DNA from: Ziziphus jujuba
Taxonomy: Eukaryota > Streptophyta > Magnoliopsida > Rosales > Rhamnaceae
DNA length: 64,000 nucleotides
Reading direction: 5' to 3'
Assembly (NCBI RefSeq): GCF_031755915.1
Contig: NC_083385.1
Coordinates: forward strand, 2,277,001-2,341,000
Shown: piece after piece, positions 61,064-64,000 of the stretch
Layout: every line of letters begins with the position of its first letter
Numbering within the stretch: the first letter of the stretch is position 1
Notes under the pieces: model-generated
What the model was told of the DNA's origin: nothing
Databases searched by the model: none
Seen by the model: the letters and a program-made list of their open reading frames with translations, nothing else
Position numbers and translations under genes: made by a program

Positions 61064-61581
61064 GTAAATAATTTATATATTATACAGTACATACGTTTTA
61101 TATTAGTTGAATGCATGTGCTGGGGATACATTGATAAATTGTGGGCTTCTAACAAATAAAGAATGCCTTATTGAAAAAAAAAAAAAGAAAAAAAAAAGAA
61201 GAAGAAAAGTTAGCCTTTATGTTCAGCCAGTAAAAGTATTAGTCATCAAAGTGTGAGAAAACAAATACATAGGAGCCTAATTATTTAGTCAATTTCAAAA
61301 CAGAATAAGGCTGGCCCAACGCAAATTAGAGGTAGCCCTCAAATTTTCAAACAACCCTTTATAACGAGGAAATTTAAAATGTTTAAAAACTTGATATAAT
61401 TAAACTTATGATTTTATCCAAGGATTTGACTTTTGTTCATTTTCCAGTAAAAACATGTCACGTTTAATTTTCTATTCGCAATTTGATATCTTAGAATGAA
61501 TAAATTTTCTCCAATCAATTTATTTGGTTTGAAATCTGATTTTTCCTTATTTTATTTACAACTAATAATTTAAAAACTTAG

Positions 61582-63640
61582 AACCCAGTGGAGTTGGAAG
61601 GTTTGAAGAAAGCACACATTCGAGATGGCACTGTAATGGTGCAATATCTTGTCTGATTGGATAAGCAGGTAGTCCGTGAAACCTATGCATCTGTTTATTT
61701 CTTGGGCAAGTAGTCAATATACCCTTTTTGGAGGAAAAGCTTTTTATGAAAGTAATAAAACTAAAAATAAATAAATAAATAAATAAATAAAAAGATGTCT
61801 AAGCTTTTAGTGCATATACAGATGCAGGAGATATATGGGGTTTCTAGTTGCTTCTTGGAGTGAGATGAAATGACTAAGAAAAAACAATTGTAAGTTTTTT
61901 TTTTTGTTTTTTTTTTTTTAGGTTGTTTTGCAACATCTAACCTTTGATTGAAATACTTGTTGAGATGTATTGTGGCCTAAATATCGCCTAAAATAGGAAT
62001 GTAAAAGGACATAAACCGTATTTGATAAGTTGTCAGTACACAGCTTGTGTATATTTCTATGTGTTTGCATGCAATGCTCTGCTTGTGCAATTTCAACACA
62101 CACTAATCAAATAATGATGCAATGATTGCAGGCAAACACTTAAACTAACAGAGGTGACTACAAGCGATAAGCTAGAGAGTTTTCACGCAGCAAAAGAGGT
62201 ATCTGTGAACTTCAAATGAAAATTCTATATGATAATAAGTGGTAATAGTTGAAAATTCTATATGATATCTGTGAACTTCAAAAGAGGTATCTCTGACATT
62301 GTCATTTATGCACATGAGTGGTAATGGTTCTTAAGTTGTATTGCATGGGCACAACCTGCTTCTGAAGCAAGCATGACATGCTATGCATGGCAAATTTCAC
62401 CATATAAAGATAAATAAAGTGTTTTCCACTTTCAAATGAACTTTGACATGGATATGCTAATTCCTACTTTAGCAACCACTTTCAAAAGCTAGCATGACAT
62501 GGTATGCATGACAAATTCCAACATATGAAGAGAAATAAAGGGTTTTCCACTTTTAAATGAACTTTGACATGGATATGTTAATTCATACTTTATCAACCAC
62601 TTTCAAATGTTCTTTTTAAAAAGTGATATAGTTGAAATGTTGGGGGTACCATTCCTCAAAACAGTTTTATGTTTGTTTCTTATCTTATGGACCAAATAAT
62701 GATAATTTTGATAGATTTTCTAGTTAGCATAGCATGGGTCTGATAAAAAAATCCTTTGAAAAGTGAAGCTAATTTAATTATACATTACAAGTCAGGGCTT
62801 TGCTTTAATTGGCAAATGAAATATGAATTATGTAATACACTAGAGGAATATGTTTTTCTTACAAAATTTGTCATGATAAAGATATTTTTTTCTATTATAT
62901 CTGCAGCATTTTAGAGGCTTAAGTTTTCCTACTATTTCGTTGGTTGGTCCAAATGCTGCAATCATCCATTATGCGTCACAAGCAGAAACTTGTGGTGAGT
63001 TTAATCCAGACAGCATATATCTTTTTGACTCAAGAGTGAAGGCTTGTTAGCTGTAATTAACTATTATATGTACTTTGATTGGTAACAATTATGTAAAAAT
63101 TACAAACTACATTCATGCACTTATTTTTATTAAATATTTTAGCTAGATAGATTATGTTTTCTATTGATACATTTTTAACTTATAAGTGGTTATCTTTATG
63201 GGCATTTATGCAGTATTTAGATGGAACAACTGATATAAGAAGGACAGTTCATTTTGGAAAACCATCAGAACATGAGAAAGCATGCTATACTGCAGTAAGT
63301 GTTAATCTATTTTGTTTTTCCTTTTTATTATCATTATTATTATTATATTTTTTTCAAGTATTGCAAAGTAATTTTGTTTGCTTCATTTTGCAGGTCCTCA
63401 AGGGTCATATTGCACTTAGGAATGCTCGATTTCCTAATGGAACCAATGGTATTTTTTTTTTTCAAATAATGTATTTCATTTTAGGTGAAATGTATTGACT
63501 ATATTCTTGTAAGTTTGTGTGATAGGAAGGTACATGTTCATTTTCCTACAGGTAATGCCCTAGACATTCTTGCTCAAGTTCCACTATGGAAAAATGGTCT
63601 TGATTATCGGCATGGTACAGGCCATGGAATTGGGTCTTCC
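61582..63640 (+). pseudogene. Aminopeptidase P relic, longer copy with at least six exons
   Basis: Exon-like blocks in correct order: 61582-61678 (NPVELEGLKKAHIRDGTVMV then QYLV*LDKQ, TGG Trp turned into TGA at 61654), 62132-62198 (TEVTTSDKLESFHAAKE), 62907 to about 63035 (HFRGLSFPTISLVGPNAAII, then ETCGEFNPDSIYLFDS), 63214-63294 (YLDGTTDIRRTVHFGK), 63394-63448 and 63552-63640 (LDYRHGTGHGIGS). Splice borders are mostly kept, and introns are small to moderate. The N-terminal creatinase-like domains and the C-terminal metal-ligand region are missing, and one nonsense codon interrupts, so it is non-functional. The last three exons equal the copy at 84-510. Confidence 0.85.
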
Positions 63641-64000
63641 GCCATCATGTTCAAGAATATTAACAATAGGGTGATAGAAGTCTATAACCCTATTATTAAT
63701 ATTCTTGATCATGACGGCTATAATAGTTGAGTGCTCGAGCTCTTGCGAATCCAAACAGGAGCTGAATAACATTACTACTAGGGTCAGTCTTAAACGATAT
63801 TGTTTTGGCCTTCAAAGACAAAGAAAAATCGTAGTTATTGTGTCTTCCCATTCAATTTGTTCAAAGATATGCCGCGACACATAATCGGCTCTTAAAATGT
63901 TATTTGGTCTTCCCATTCAATTTGTACTTAAGTCTCTCATCCGCTATGACAATTTGCAACTCCCTTCATAGAGAACCCCTAAGAATAATGCAATGGAAAG
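63131..64000. repeat. Right copy of the window-bracketing duplication
   Basis: It repeats 1-880 in the same orientation at about 98% identity (offset 63129-63130), including the aminopeptidase P exons, the foldback at 63641-63718 and the following AT-rich flank. It is cut by the window end. Confidence 0.95.

Noticed and set aside
60701..61159. A 152-codon gene starting in the T-run
   Set aside because: Only the part from about 60948 to 61063 resembles a family (COBW). The start is a translated poly-T tract and the end reads into an intron.

Overview
The window is nuclear DNA from a dicot plant. It is AT-rich, with intron-split genes in the plant style (GT-AG introns, TATA boxes), Ty3/gypsy and Ty1/copia elements primed by initiator tRNA-Met, a CACTA transposon, a DUF1985/Ulp1 element gene and plant secondary-metabolism families. 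The species cannot be named from sequence alone. Only three genes look intact: two class II O-methyltransferases (OMT; caffeate-OMT-like) at 17814-19488 and 52785-54797, and one DMR6/DLO-type 2-oxoglutarate/Fe(II) dioxygenase at 30271-32435. Nearly everything else is mobile DNA or gene relics.

Layout. 1-880: relic of a plant aminopeptidase P gene, repeated almost identically at 63131-64000. About 1110-3700: a large inverted-repeat array. 3868-12245: a young but defective chromovirus-type gypsy element on the minus strand. 12246-17760: intergenic, with two small relics. 17814-19488: OMT-a. 19489-22204: intergenic. 22205-25856: ten-exon DUF1985-Ulp1 protease gene with one nonsense codon, running into a 2.27-kb palindrome (25825-28093). 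30271-32435: dioxygenase. 33021-38127: decayed copia element (minus). 38187-39710: scrambled OMT relics on both strands. 42288-42754: orphan OMT exon 1, followed by a CACTA element (about 42840-49069) full of tandem repeats. 49213-51490: OMT pseudogene broken by frameshifts, a deletion and LINE-like DNA. 52785-54797: OMT-g. 55958-56030: OMT 3' fragment. 57200-60600: second copy of the OMT-a region, carrying a hAT-like insertion and an OMT shrunk to a 43-codon in-frame ORF. 60948-63640: COBW-family exon followed by decayed aminopeptidase P exons.

Nine OMT loci or fragments lie in about 42 kb, so this is a tandemly expanded OMT family in birth-and-death turnover. The two surviving enzymes share the same four-exon structure. 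They differ at the SAM-binding loop and at one position equivalent to an alfalfa COMT catalytic glutamate, which suggests divergence in function. The dioxygenase between them could act on a related phenolic (its family hydroxylates salicylate or flavonoid-like substrates), but co-function is only inferred from proximity.

The most unusual items are the palindromic repeat family tied to the Ulp1 gene, the in-frame collapsed micro-OMT, and the 98%-identical relics 63 kb apart that bracket the cluster.
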